Shown one piece after another: positions 33,142 through 40,342 of a stretch of 54,203 nucleotides of DNA. How positions within the stretch are numbered: the first letter of the stretch is position 1; each line of letters opens with the position of its first letter. The stretch lies in assembly GCF_004327355.1 (NCBI RefSeq), contig NZ_QJUM01000038.1:1-54203 (forward strand), in the 5' to 3' direction. The notes below the pieces were generated by a model, which was given only the letters and a program-made list of their open reading frames with translations, had not been told where the DNA came from and ran no database searches. The translations under genes were made by a program, and so were the position numbers. Origin of the DNA: Phytopseudomonas dryadis. GTDB taxonomy: Bacteria > Pseudomonadota > Gammaproteobacteria > Pseudomonadales > Pseudomonadaceae.

Positions 33142-33648
33142 ATGAAAAACAGATGGTACAACTGGCCGGCGCAGTCACTGCTCGCCGTGGCCTCGAGCAT
33201 GGCGTTGATCATGGTGCTGGTGATGATCTACGAAGTGTTCGCGCGCTATGCCCTCAACAGCCCGACACTCTGGGCCTTCGACATTTCCTACATGCTCAAC
33301 GGCTGCATCTTCCTGCTCGGCTGCGCCTATGCGCTGAAGGAAGAAACCCATGTGCGTGTCGACTTCCTTTCCTCGCGGCTCAAGCCGGCCGTACAGCGCG
33401 GGCTCAACGCGGCCTTCTACCTGCTGGTGCTGGTGCCGACCATCGGCGGCCTGGCCTTCATCGCCAGTCGCCGTGCCTGGCACGCCTTCGTCACTGGCGA
33501 GGTCGAGCACGTCAGCCCCTGGGCACCGGTCATGTGGCCGTTCTACCTGGCCCTGGCGGTCGGCCTGGCGGGCCTGACCTACCAGCTCATCGTCGATGCC
33601 GTGCTGTTCATCGGCAACCGCAAGCAGCCCGGCTCCAAGGAACACTGA
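33142..33648 (+). CDS. TRAP transporter small permease (DctQ), second system
   Basis: A 168-residue membrane protein with about four helices. It carries the family pattern around YMLNGCIFLLGCAYALKEET, then HVRVDF (about residues 50-75). The ATG at 33142 has a strong AGGAGG five bases upstream. The longer frame from 33118 would begin inside the hairpin and is not favoured. Confidence 0.87.
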   Translation: MKNRWYNWPAQSLLAVASSMALIMVLVMIYEVFARYALNSPTLWAFDISYMLNGCIFLLGCAYALKEETHVRVDFLSSRLKPAVQRGLNAAFYLLVLVPTIGGLAFIASRRAWHAFVTGEVEHVSPWAPVMWPFYLALAVGLAGLTYQLIVDAVLFIGNRKQPGSKEH

Positions 33649-33651
33649 CCG

Positions 33652-34962
33652 ATGATGGAATACATACCCCTGCTGATGTTCGTCCTGCTGTTCCTGTTCA
33701 TCTTCCTCGGCATCCCGGTGTCCTTCTCGCTGATCAGCGTGTCGTTCCTGTTCGGCATGCTGCTGTTCGGCGACAACATCCTGCAGCAGATGTACGGCTC
33801 GCTGTTGCAGGCCTCGACCAACTTCGCCCTCTCGGCCATTCCGCTGTTCGTGCTGATGGGCGCGATCCTCGAGCGCACCGGCCTGGCGCAGCGCCTGTTC
33901 AGTGCCCTGCAGCTGTGGCTCGGCGGCTTTTCCGGCGGCCTGGCGATTTCCTCGATGCTGATGTGCGGCATCTTCGCCGCCAGCTCCGGCGTGGTCGGCG
34001 CGGTGGAGATCGTGGTCGGCATGATGGCCATTCCGGCCATGTCCAAATACAACTACGACCGCGCGCTGATCTCCGGCACCATCTGCGGCGGCGGTTCGCT
34101 GGGGGCGATCATTCCGCCGTCGGTGATCGTCGTCGTGTATGCCTCGATGGCCCAGCTGTCGATCGGCCAGCTGTTCGCCGCCACCCTGTTCCCGGGGCTG
34201 CTGATGCTGGGCATGTTCCTGCTCTACATCATCGTCGTCTGCTGGCTGAAACCCTCGCTGGCGCCTGCCGTGCCGGAAATGAAGGCCACGCCGCTGGGCG
34301 AGAAGCTGAAGATCACCATCAGCGCACTGATCCCGCCGCTGCTGCTGATCTTCGCCGTGCTCGGCTCCATGCTGGCCGGCATTGCTTCGCCGACCGAGTC
34401 GGCGGCCGTGGGCGCCTTCGGCGCAGGGCTGCTGGCCGTGTGGTTCAGGGAGCTGAGCCTCACACGGCTGATCGAAGCCCTGGTCGCGACCATCAAGATC
34501 ACCTCGATGATCATGCTGATCGTCGCCGGCGGCATCATGTTCACCGCCATCTTCGCGGCCAGCGGCGGCGGCTGGATGATCGGCGAGTTCATGGAAGAAA
34601 TGAATTTCAGCCCCTACCTGCTAATCCTGATCCTCATGACCATGGTGTTCTTCGCCGGCATGGTGCTGGACTGGATCTCCCTGGTGCTGATCTTCGTGCC
34701 GATCTTCACCCCGCTGATAAAGGCCGCCGGCATCGACCCGGTGTGGTTCGCGGTGATGTTCATGGTGGTGGTGCAGACCTGCTACCTGACGCCGCCCCTG
34801 GCGCCCTCGGTGTTCTACCTCAAGTCCATCGCCCCACCCGGTTACGGCTACGGCGTGATGTACCGCGGCGTACTGCCCTTCATCGCCATTCAGCTGCTGC
34901 TGTTCCTGCTGATCCTGGCCATGCCCGGCATCGCCACCTGGTTGCCGAGGCAGCTGTTCTAG
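33652..34962 (+). CDS. TRAP transporter large permease (DctM), second system
   Basis: A 436-residue DctM protein with about 12 membrane segments. It shows FAASSGVVGAVEIVVGMMAI, GGGSLGAIIPPSVIVVVYAS, and the late ASPTESAAVGAFGAG and LTPPLAPSVFYLKSIAPPGY stretches. It starts 3 bp after the dctQ stop (ATGATG at 33652-33657). With the two preceding genes it forms a complete TRAP operon. Confidence 0.9.
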   Translation: MMEYIPLLMFVLLFLFIFLGIPVSFSLISVSFLFGMLLFGDNILQQMYGSLLQASTNFALSAIPLFVLMGAILERTGLAQRLFSALQLWLGGFSGGLAISSMLMCGIFAASSGVVGAVEIVVGMMAIPAMSKYNYDRALISGTICGGGSLGAIIPPSVIVVVYASMAQLSIGQLFAATLFPGLLMLGMFLLYIIVVCWLKPSLAPAVPEMKATPLGEKLKITISALIPPLLLIFAVLGSMLAGIASPTESAAVGAFGAGLLAVWFRELSLTRLIEALVATIKITSMIMLIVAGGIMFTAIFAASGGGWMIGEFMEEMNFSPYLLILILMTMVFFAGMVLDWISLVLIFVPIFTPLIKAAGIDPVWFAVMFMVVVQTCYLTPPLAPSVFYLKSIAPPGYGYGVMYRGVLPFIAIQLLLFLLILAMPGIATWLPRQLF

Positions 34963-35006
34963 GAACCTGGCCTGCAGATGTTTCATGCACGACCAAAAAG
35001 GCACAA

Positions 35007-35110
35007 GCGGCCTTCGATCAAAAACGCTTGAGGCTGGAAAGCTGGACGAAAGAGCCTATGCGGTTTGCTTGTCGTTCAGCCTCCAGCCTTTAGCGCTCCT
35101 ATCGGCCGTC
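35007..35110. repeat. Dispersed repeat family A, copy 5
   Basis: GCGGCCTTCGATCAAAAACG, then CTTGAGGCTGGAAAGCTGGA, then GTTCAGCCTCCAGCC. It has the same orientation as copy 4. It lies in the 246-bp spacer after the TRAP operon. Confidence 0.75.
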
Positions 35111-35177
35111 CGGCAAGGGCTGACTGACTGCAGACTTGCGCAACTTATCAGACATCGTACAATCAAAACCTTTCCGT

Positions 35178-35191
35178 ACGTATTCATACGT
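35178..35191 (+). promoter_or_regulatory. Palindrome ahead of the aldehyde dehydrogenase gene
   Basis: ACGTATTCATACGT is a perfect 6+6 inverted repeat with a 2-base spacer, ending 17 bp before the start codon and next to the ribosome-binding site (AGGAG). It differs from the TTTCGTATACGAAA sites but shares GTAT/ATAC halves. Possibly an operator. Confidence 0.45.
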
Positions 35192-35208
35192 CCCAACAGG
35201 AGCTAACA

Positions 35209-36789
35209 ATGCCCGCTACCATCGGCCACAACATCATCGGCGGCGCGTTCAGCGCAGCCGGCTCCGTCGTTCACAAGAGTCATGACGCCAGCACCGGCGA
35301 AGCCCTGTCCTACGATTTCATCCAGGCCACCCCCGAGGAAGTCGATGCCGCCGCCAAAGCCGCCGCTGCCGCTTACCCCGCTTACCGCAGCCTGCCGGCA
35401 GCCAGGCGCGCCGATTTCCTCGACGCCATCGCCGACCAGCTCGATGCCCTGGGTGACGAGTTCGTCGCCACCGTCTGCCGCGAAACCGCCCTGCCCAGCG
35501 CCCGTATCCAGGGCGAGCGGGGCCGCACCAGCGGCCAGATGCGCCTGTTCGCCAAGGTGTTGCGCCGCGGCGACTTCTTCGGCGCGCGCATCGACCGCGC
35601 CCTGCCGGATCGCCAGCCACTGCCGCGCCCGGATCTGCGTCAGTACCGCATCGGCCTCGGCCCGGTCGCCGTGTTCGGCGCCAGCAACTTCCCCCTGGCC
35701 TTCTCCACCGCCGGTGGCGACACCGCCGCGGCCCTGGCCGCTGGCTGCCCGGTGGTGTTCAAGGCCCACAGCGGCCATATGGCCACCGCCGCCTTCGTTG
35801 CCGAAGCCCTGCTGCGCGCCGCCGACAAGACCGGCATGCCCAAGGGCGTGTTCAACATGATCTACGGCAGTGGCGTCGGTGAGGCGCTGGTCAAGCATCC
35901 GTCCATCCAGGCCGTCGGCTTCACCGGTTCGCTGAAAGGTGGTCGCGCCCTGTGCGACATGGCCGCGGCGCGCCCGCAGCCGATTCCGGTGTTCGCCGAG
36001 ATGAGCAGCATCAACCCGGTCATCCTGTTGCCCGAAGCCATCAAGGCCCGTGGCGAGAAAATCGCCGGCGAACTGGCTGGTTCGGTGGTCATGGGTTGTG
36101 GCCAGTTCTGCACCAACCCGGGCCTGGTGATCGGTATCCGTTCGCCGGAGTTCAGCGCCTTCCTCGAGGCCTTCACCGCCAAGATGGCCGAGCAGCCGCC
36201 GCAGACCATGCTCAACACCGGCACCCTGAAGAGCTACGTCAAAGGCCTGGAAGCGCTCGACGCCCATGCCGGTATCACCCACCTGACCGGCGCCAGGCAG
36301 GAAGGCAACCAGGCCCGCCCGCAACTGTTCAAGGCCGACGTCAGCCTGTTGCTGAACGGCGACGAGCTGCTGCAGGAAGAAGTCTTCGGCCCGACCACCA
36401 TCGTCGTCGAAGTGGCCGACAAGGCCGAGCTACTGGCCGCCATCGATGGTCTGCACGGTCAGCTGACCGCCACCCTGATCAGCGAACCGGGCGACCTGGC
36501 TGGCGCCGGCGAGTTGTTCGCCCTGCTCGAGCAGAAGGTCGGCCGCGTGCTGTTCAACGGCTACCCGACCGGCGTGGAAGTCTGCGACGCCATGGTGCAT
36601 GGCGGCCCGTACCCGGCGACCTCCGATGCCCGTGGCACCTCGGTGGGTACCCTGGCCATCGACCGCTTCCTGCGCCCGGTGTGCTACCAGAACTGCCCGG
36701 ACGCGCTGCTGCCCGACGCCCTGAAGAACGCCAACCCGCTGGGCATCGCCCGCCTGGTGGATGGCGTCAGCAGCCGCGATGCGCTCTGA
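35209..36789 (+). CDS. 2-oxoglutarate semialdehyde dehydrogenase (ALDH family)
   Basis: A 526-residue aldehyde dehydrogenase. The catalytic cysteine is Cys301 (GCGQFCTNPG) and the general base Glu264 (FAEMSSINP). GFTGSLKGGRALCDM matches the cofactor loop. The length and the opening MPATIGHNIIGGAFSAAGSV fit the alpha-ketoglutarate semialdehyde dehydrogenase group. It would oxidise the deaminase product to 2-oxoglutarate, closing the hydroxyproline pathway (the LhpG role). AGGAG precedes the ATG. Related sugar-acid pathways use similar enzymes, but context supports hydroxyproline. Confidence 0.87.
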   Translation: MPATIGHNIIGGAFSAAGSVVHKSHDASTGEALSYDFIQATPEEVDAAAKAAAAAYPAYRSLPAARRADFLDAIADQLDALGDEFVATVCRETALPSARIQGERGRTSGQMRLFAKVLRRGDFFGARIDRALPDRQPLPRPDLRQYRIGLGPVAVFGASNFPLAFSTAGGDTAAALAAGCPVVFKAHSGHMATAAFVAEALLRAADKTGMPKGVFNMIYGSGVGEALVKHPSIQAVGFTGSLKGGRALCDMAAARPQPIPVFAEMSSINPVILLPEAIKARGEKIAGELAGSVVMGCGQFCTNPGLVIGIRSPEFSAFLEAFTAKMAEQPPQTMLNTGTLKSYVKGLEALDAHAGITHLTGARQEGNQARPQLFKADVSLLLNGDELLQEEVFGPTTIVVEVADKAELLAAIDGLHGQLTATLISEPGDLAGAGELFALLEQKVGRVLFNGYPTGVEVCDAMVHGGPYPATSDARGTSVGTLAIDRFLRPVCYQNCPDALLPDALKNANPLGIARLVDGVSSRDAL

Positions 36790-36848
36790 GGGGCAGCGGC
36801 AAGCTACAAGCCACAAGCCACAAGCCACAAGCGGCAAGTAAAAGCAGA
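36790..36848. repeat. ACAAGCC short tandem run
   Basis: GGCAAGCTACAAGCCACAAG is followed by further ACAAGCC units, then GGCAAGTAAAAGCAG. It is related to runs at 13323-13352, about 38968-39002 and 53933-53962. Confidence 0.65.
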
Positions 36849-36849
36849 A

Positions 36850-37198
36850 GGTAGCCCGGGTCGAGCGTAGCGACACCCGGGAGATGGTGCCCTGGGTATC
36901 GCTGCGCTCCACCCAGGCTACGGTTCGTGTCAGCCACGGGCAGCCGTCTGTTCGGTGGATCGGTCGGCTGAGGGCGAATCGCGCTTCGCCTCGGCGGGAT
37001 GGCCGCAGGGATTTCACTTCAGGTAGCCCGGGTCGAGCGCAGCGACACCCGGGAGCTGGCGCCCTGGGTATCGCTGCGCTCCACCCAGGCTACGGTTCGC
37101 GTCAGCCACGGACAGCTGTCTGTTCGGTGGATCGGTCGGGCCGCGTCTGCGCCAGCGACTCGCGCTTCGCCTCGGCGAGCTGGCCGCAGGGATTTACA
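36850..37198. repeat. Direct tandem repeat of about 172 bp, two copies
   Basis: Copy 1 starts at 36850 and copy 2 at 37022, both with GGTAGCCCGGGTCGAGCG. Each has an internal palindrome (GTAGCCCGGGTCGAGCG...; CTGGGT...ACCCAGGCTAC), then TCTGTTCGGTGGATCGGTCG and GGCCGCAGGGATTT. Copies differ by scattered substitutions. There is no coding evidence in this gap (36790-37293). Confidence 0.75.
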
Positions 37199-37293
37199 CC
37201 TCCTTTACAACGGCCTGACGTCAGCTTGCGCAGGCTTTCCGATAATGCAACCTGCCCGACCGATCGACCGGGCCAGCGCATTTCTCGGAGTCC

Positions 37294-37803
37294 ATGATGA
37301 AGTCATCCCACGCTCGCACTGCCATCGCCGCCTTGCTGCTGGCGGCCCTTTCCTTCAATGCCCTGGCCGGCCCCGGCGGGCCTGGGGGTGGACCTGGCGC
37401 CCGCCATGGCGGCCCCGGGCCGGGCTGGGGCGGGCCGGGGCCGCGTCAGGGCCACGGCTTGCCGGACTTCGCCCGGGAGCTGTGGATCGGCAGCGCCCTG
37501 TACTTCGTCGCGGCGGGCACCTATTACATGTGGAACGCCGACCGCAAACAGTACGTGGTGGTCGAAGCACCGCCGGTGGCCAGCACCGCACCGACGGCCA
37601 ACTACAACGTCATCGCCTACCCGGCACAGGGGCAGAACGCCGACCTGCAGGCGCGTGATCGTTATGAATGCCACACCTGGGCGGTCAGCCAGAGCGGTTT
37701 CGATCCGGCCACCGCCACCAGCGCCCCGGCACCGAGCGCCACCGATTACTACCGGCGCGCCCTCGGCGCCTGCCTCAGCGGGCGTGGCTACAGCATCAAC
37801 TGA
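37294..37803 (+). CDS. DUF6515-like exported small protein
   Basis: A 169-residue protein with a signal peptide (cleavage after NALA near residue 25) and a Gly/Pro/His-rich low-complexity segment (about residues 26-55). A hydrophobic stretch follows (IGSALYFVAAGTYYMWNADR), with a C-terminal region DRYECHTWAVSQSGFDP and YYRRALGACLSGRGYS. The pattern matches small periplasmic or membrane-associated proteins of unknown function found in pseudomonads. Two ATG codons (37294, 37297) are possible starts. It converges with the dpkA-type gene, their stops only 4 bp apart. Function unknown. Confidence 0.75.
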   Translation: MMKSSHARTAIAALLLAALSFNALAGPGGPGGGPGARHGGPGPGWGGPGPRQGHGLPDFARELWIGSALYFVAAGTYYMWNADRKQYVVVEAPPVASTAPTANYNVIAYPAQGQNADLQARDRYECHTWAVSQSGFDPATATSAPAPSATDYYRRALGACLSGRGYSIN

Positions 37804-37807
37804 TCGC

Positions 37808-38812
37808 TCAGGCCAGCAGCGCCTTGAGATCGTCGTACAGCGCCTGGGGAATCTGCACCCCCTCGCTCAGGCTGCGGGCGCGCGCGTCGTAGCGCCGCTG
37901 CGACGGCAGGCGCGCGCCCTGGCCCTGGATGCTGTCGAACAGCGCTTCGGCCCTGGCCAGGTGTTGGTCGGTGGCGGCACCGAGAAAGCGCTGCGGATCG
38001 AGGGCGATGATCAGTTCGCCGTGATAAGGCGAGGATTTGCTGCCGGCGTCGTAAGCCAGCGACTCGGCACTGGTGAGGTCGCCGATCAGTGGGCCGGCGA
38101 TCAGTTCGACCATGGCCGCCAGCGCCGAGCCCTTGTGCCCGCCGAAAGTGAGCATGGCGCCGTTCATCACCGCCTCGGCGTCGGTGCTGGGCCGGCCTTC
38201 GGCATCGATACCCCAGCCTTCGGGGATGGCCTTGCCGGCGCGCCGATGCAGCTCGATATCGCCACGGGCGATGGCACTGGTGGCGAAATCGAAAATGAAC
38301 GGGTGCTTGCCCGCCCGCGGCCAGCCAAAGGCGATGGGATTGGTACCGAACACCGGCTTGCTGCCACCCGCCGGGGCCACCCAGGCATGGCTGGGGTTGC
38401 AGGCCAGCGCGACCAGCCCCGCGTCGGTGAGCTGTTCGATTTCCACCCACAGGGCGGAGAAGTGCACGCAACGGTTGATCGCCAGGGCGGCGATGCCATT
38501 CCCCCGGGCCTTCTCCTGCAGCAGCGGCAAGCCGGCCTGAAAGGCCAGCTGCGAGAAACCGCCACGGGCATCCACTCGCACGATCGAGGGCGCCTGGTCG
38601 ATCACCTCGGGCTCGGCATCGGCCACCACCTTGCCGGCCTTGAGCGAACTGACGCAACCCAGCACCCGATAGAGGCCATGGGAGGCGCAGCCATCGCGCT
38701 CGCCAGCCAGCACCGTCGCGCTCACGGCGCGGGCCTGGGCCTCGCTGAAACCGTTGTGACGCATGATGGACAGCGCCAGTTCACCCGCCTCGGCCAGGGT
38801 CAGTCGAATCAT
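37808..38812 (-). CDS. dpkA: Delta-1-pyrroline-2-carboxylate/piperideine-2-carboxylate reductase
   Basis: A 334-residue member of the malate/L-lactate dehydrogenase (Ldh_2) family. The conserved HG motif is in GCASHGLYRV (His45), and the cofactor region is near VFGTNPIAFGWPRAGKHPF. Length and style fit DpkA/LhpD, which reduces pyrroline-2-carboxylate to L-proline with NADPH. That is exactly the product predicted for the aconitase X dehydratase, so this gene would close the 3-hydroxyproline branch. A strong AGGAG lies before the ATG at 38812. It is on the opposite strand from the rest of the pathway. Other Ldh_2 reductases cannot be fully excluded. Confidence 0.82.
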   Translation of the reverse strand: MIRLTLAEAGELALSIMRHNGFSEAQARAVSATVLAGERDGCASHGLYRVLGCVSSLKAGKVVADAEPEVIDQAPSIVRVDARGGFSQLAFQAGLPLLQEKARGNGIAALAINRCVHFSALWVEIEQLTDAGLVALACNPSHAWVAPAGGSKPVFGTNPIAFGWPRAGKHPFIFDFATSAIARGDIELHRRAGKAIPEGWGIDAEGRPSTDAEAVMNGAMLTFGGHKGSALAAMVELIAGPLIGDLTSAESLAYDAGSKSSPYHGELIIALDPQRFLGAATDQHLARAEALFDSIQGQGARLPSQRRYDARARSLSEGVQIPQALYDDLKALLA

Positions 38813-38965
38813 AATCAGCTCCTTTCATGATGCCTCTACACTGGCGCCCGCCGCACGCGCTGGCTTGATGCCTTTGGTCGGCGTTCATGACGAATTCGGC
38901 ACAGCGCGCAGGTGGTCCGGGCAGCCTGTCCCGAGAGCATGGCCGAGGCGCCGTGAAACGCGCTT

Positions 38966-40342
38966 CTACTCGCCGCCTGCGGCTTGTCGCTCGTGGCTGC
39001 CGGGCGCTGGCGCCTGTACCGGCGCCAGGCCCAGGGTGCGGTAGATCTGCACCCAGCGCAGGGCCACGTCGGTGCTGGCGCGCACCTGGTCGAGCTGGGT
39101 ATCGAACTGGGTGCGCTGGGCATCCAGCACCTCGATCAGCGACACCGTGCCGGAATCGTATTGCCGCTGCGCCAGTTCGGTGGCGTTGGCGGCGGAACGC
39201 CCGGCGCCATCGAGCAGGCGCTGGCGCTCCAGGCCCTGGGCGTAGGCGGCGATGGCACTGCGCGTTTCCCGCAGGGCCTGGATCAGGGACGCCTGATAGG
39301 CCAGCCAGGCCTGCTCGCGGCGGGCGTCGCCGGCTTCGATGCCGGCACGGATACGCCCGAAGTCGAACAGCGGTTGCAGCGCCTGGGCGCTGAGCGTCCA
39401 GGCCGGCACGCCGACCCCCTGCTCGAAACCGACCAGCGCCCCCAGGGTCAGCTGTGGATAACGCAGCGCCTTGGCGGCATCCAGCTCGTGGTCGGCGGCG
39501 AGCAGGCGCAGTTCGGCGGCGCGCACATCGGCCCGGGCCCGCAGGCTGCTGGCCGGCAGCGCCAGCAAGGGCAGCAGTTGTTCGTCGTGCGGGGCGCTGG
39601 GCGTGGCCTGGCCGGCAAGAATCGCGTCGATGCGATCCTGCTGCGCATTGAGCAGATAGGCCAGATCGTAGCGCGCCGTAGCGGCACGCTCGCGGGCCTC
39701 GGGCACGGCGGCGCGGGTGATGGCGAGCTGGGTGTCGAGGCGCTCCACATCGAAACCGCTGGCGGTGCCCTGGTCGAAACGAACCCGGGTGATCCGGGCG
39801 ATCTGCGCCTGACTGTCGGCCGCCTGCTGGGCGATCACTTCTTCGCGCTGGGCCAGGCGGTATTGCAGGTAGGTGCCGGCGACCTCGCCGATCAGGCTGA
39901 CGCGCAACGCCTGATAGTCCGCATCGGCGGCGCGCAGGTTGGCCTCGGCGGCGCGCTCGATGGCGCTCAGGCGCCCGAACAGATCGAGCTCCCAGGCCAG
40001 GTCGAGGCCATAGAAGTAGTCCTCGTCATGGCCGTCTCTGGCGCTGCGGCCTTTCTCGTGGCGGCCGCTGACGTTGACGCTGGGCAACAGATCGCCCCGC
40101 GCCTGCCGGCGCAACGCACGCTGCTCGCGGATGCGCTGGGTCGCCGCGGCCAGATCCAGGTTGTCGCGCAGGGCCAGCTCGACCAGTTGGTTCAGCGCCG
40201 GATCGTCCAGGCTCCGCCACCAGGCCAGCGGCAGCCCGGCCAACGCCTGCGGCGGCAGTTCGGCCAGCGGTGGCGGCGTACGCCCGGCACAGGCCGACAG
40301 CAGCAGCAGGCACAGGCCGAGCAGCAGCCACAGGCGCTTCAT
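38966..40342 (-). CDS. RND efflux outer-membrane lipoprotein (NodT family)
   Basis: A 458-residue outer-membrane factor with a lipoprotein signal: LLLLSAC with acylated Cys18. It has the duplicated helical OEP repeats of the TolC/OprM family (LAAATQRIREQRALRRQARG in repeat 1; LIQALRETRSAIAAYAQGLE in repeat 2). Its ATG overlaps the RND stop (ATGA). The last ten codons read through a degenerate copy of the ACAAGCC-type repeat, so the C-terminus may be altered. It forms the exit duct of the pump. Confidence 0.9.
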   Translation of the reverse strand: MKRLWLLLGLCLLLLSACAGRTPPPLAELPPQALAGLPLAWWRSLDDPALNQLVELALRDNLDLAAATQRIREQRALRRQARGDLLPSVNVSGRHEKGRSARDGHDEDYFYGLDLAWELDLFGRLSAIERAAEANLRAADADYQALRVSLIGEVAGTYLQYRLAQREEVIAQQAADSQAQIARITRVRFDQGTASGFDVERLDTQLAITRAAVPEARERAATARYDLAYLLNAQQDRIDAILAGQATPSAPHDEQLLPLLALPASSLRARADVRAAELRLLAADHELDAAKALRYPQLTLGALVGFEQGVGVPAWTLSAQALQPLFDFGRIRAGIEAGDARREQAWLAYQASLIQALRETRSAIAAYAQGLERQRLLDGAGRSAANATELAQRQYDSGTVSLIEVLDAQRTQFDTQLDQVRASTDVALRWVQIYRTLGLAPVQAPAPGSHERQAAGGE

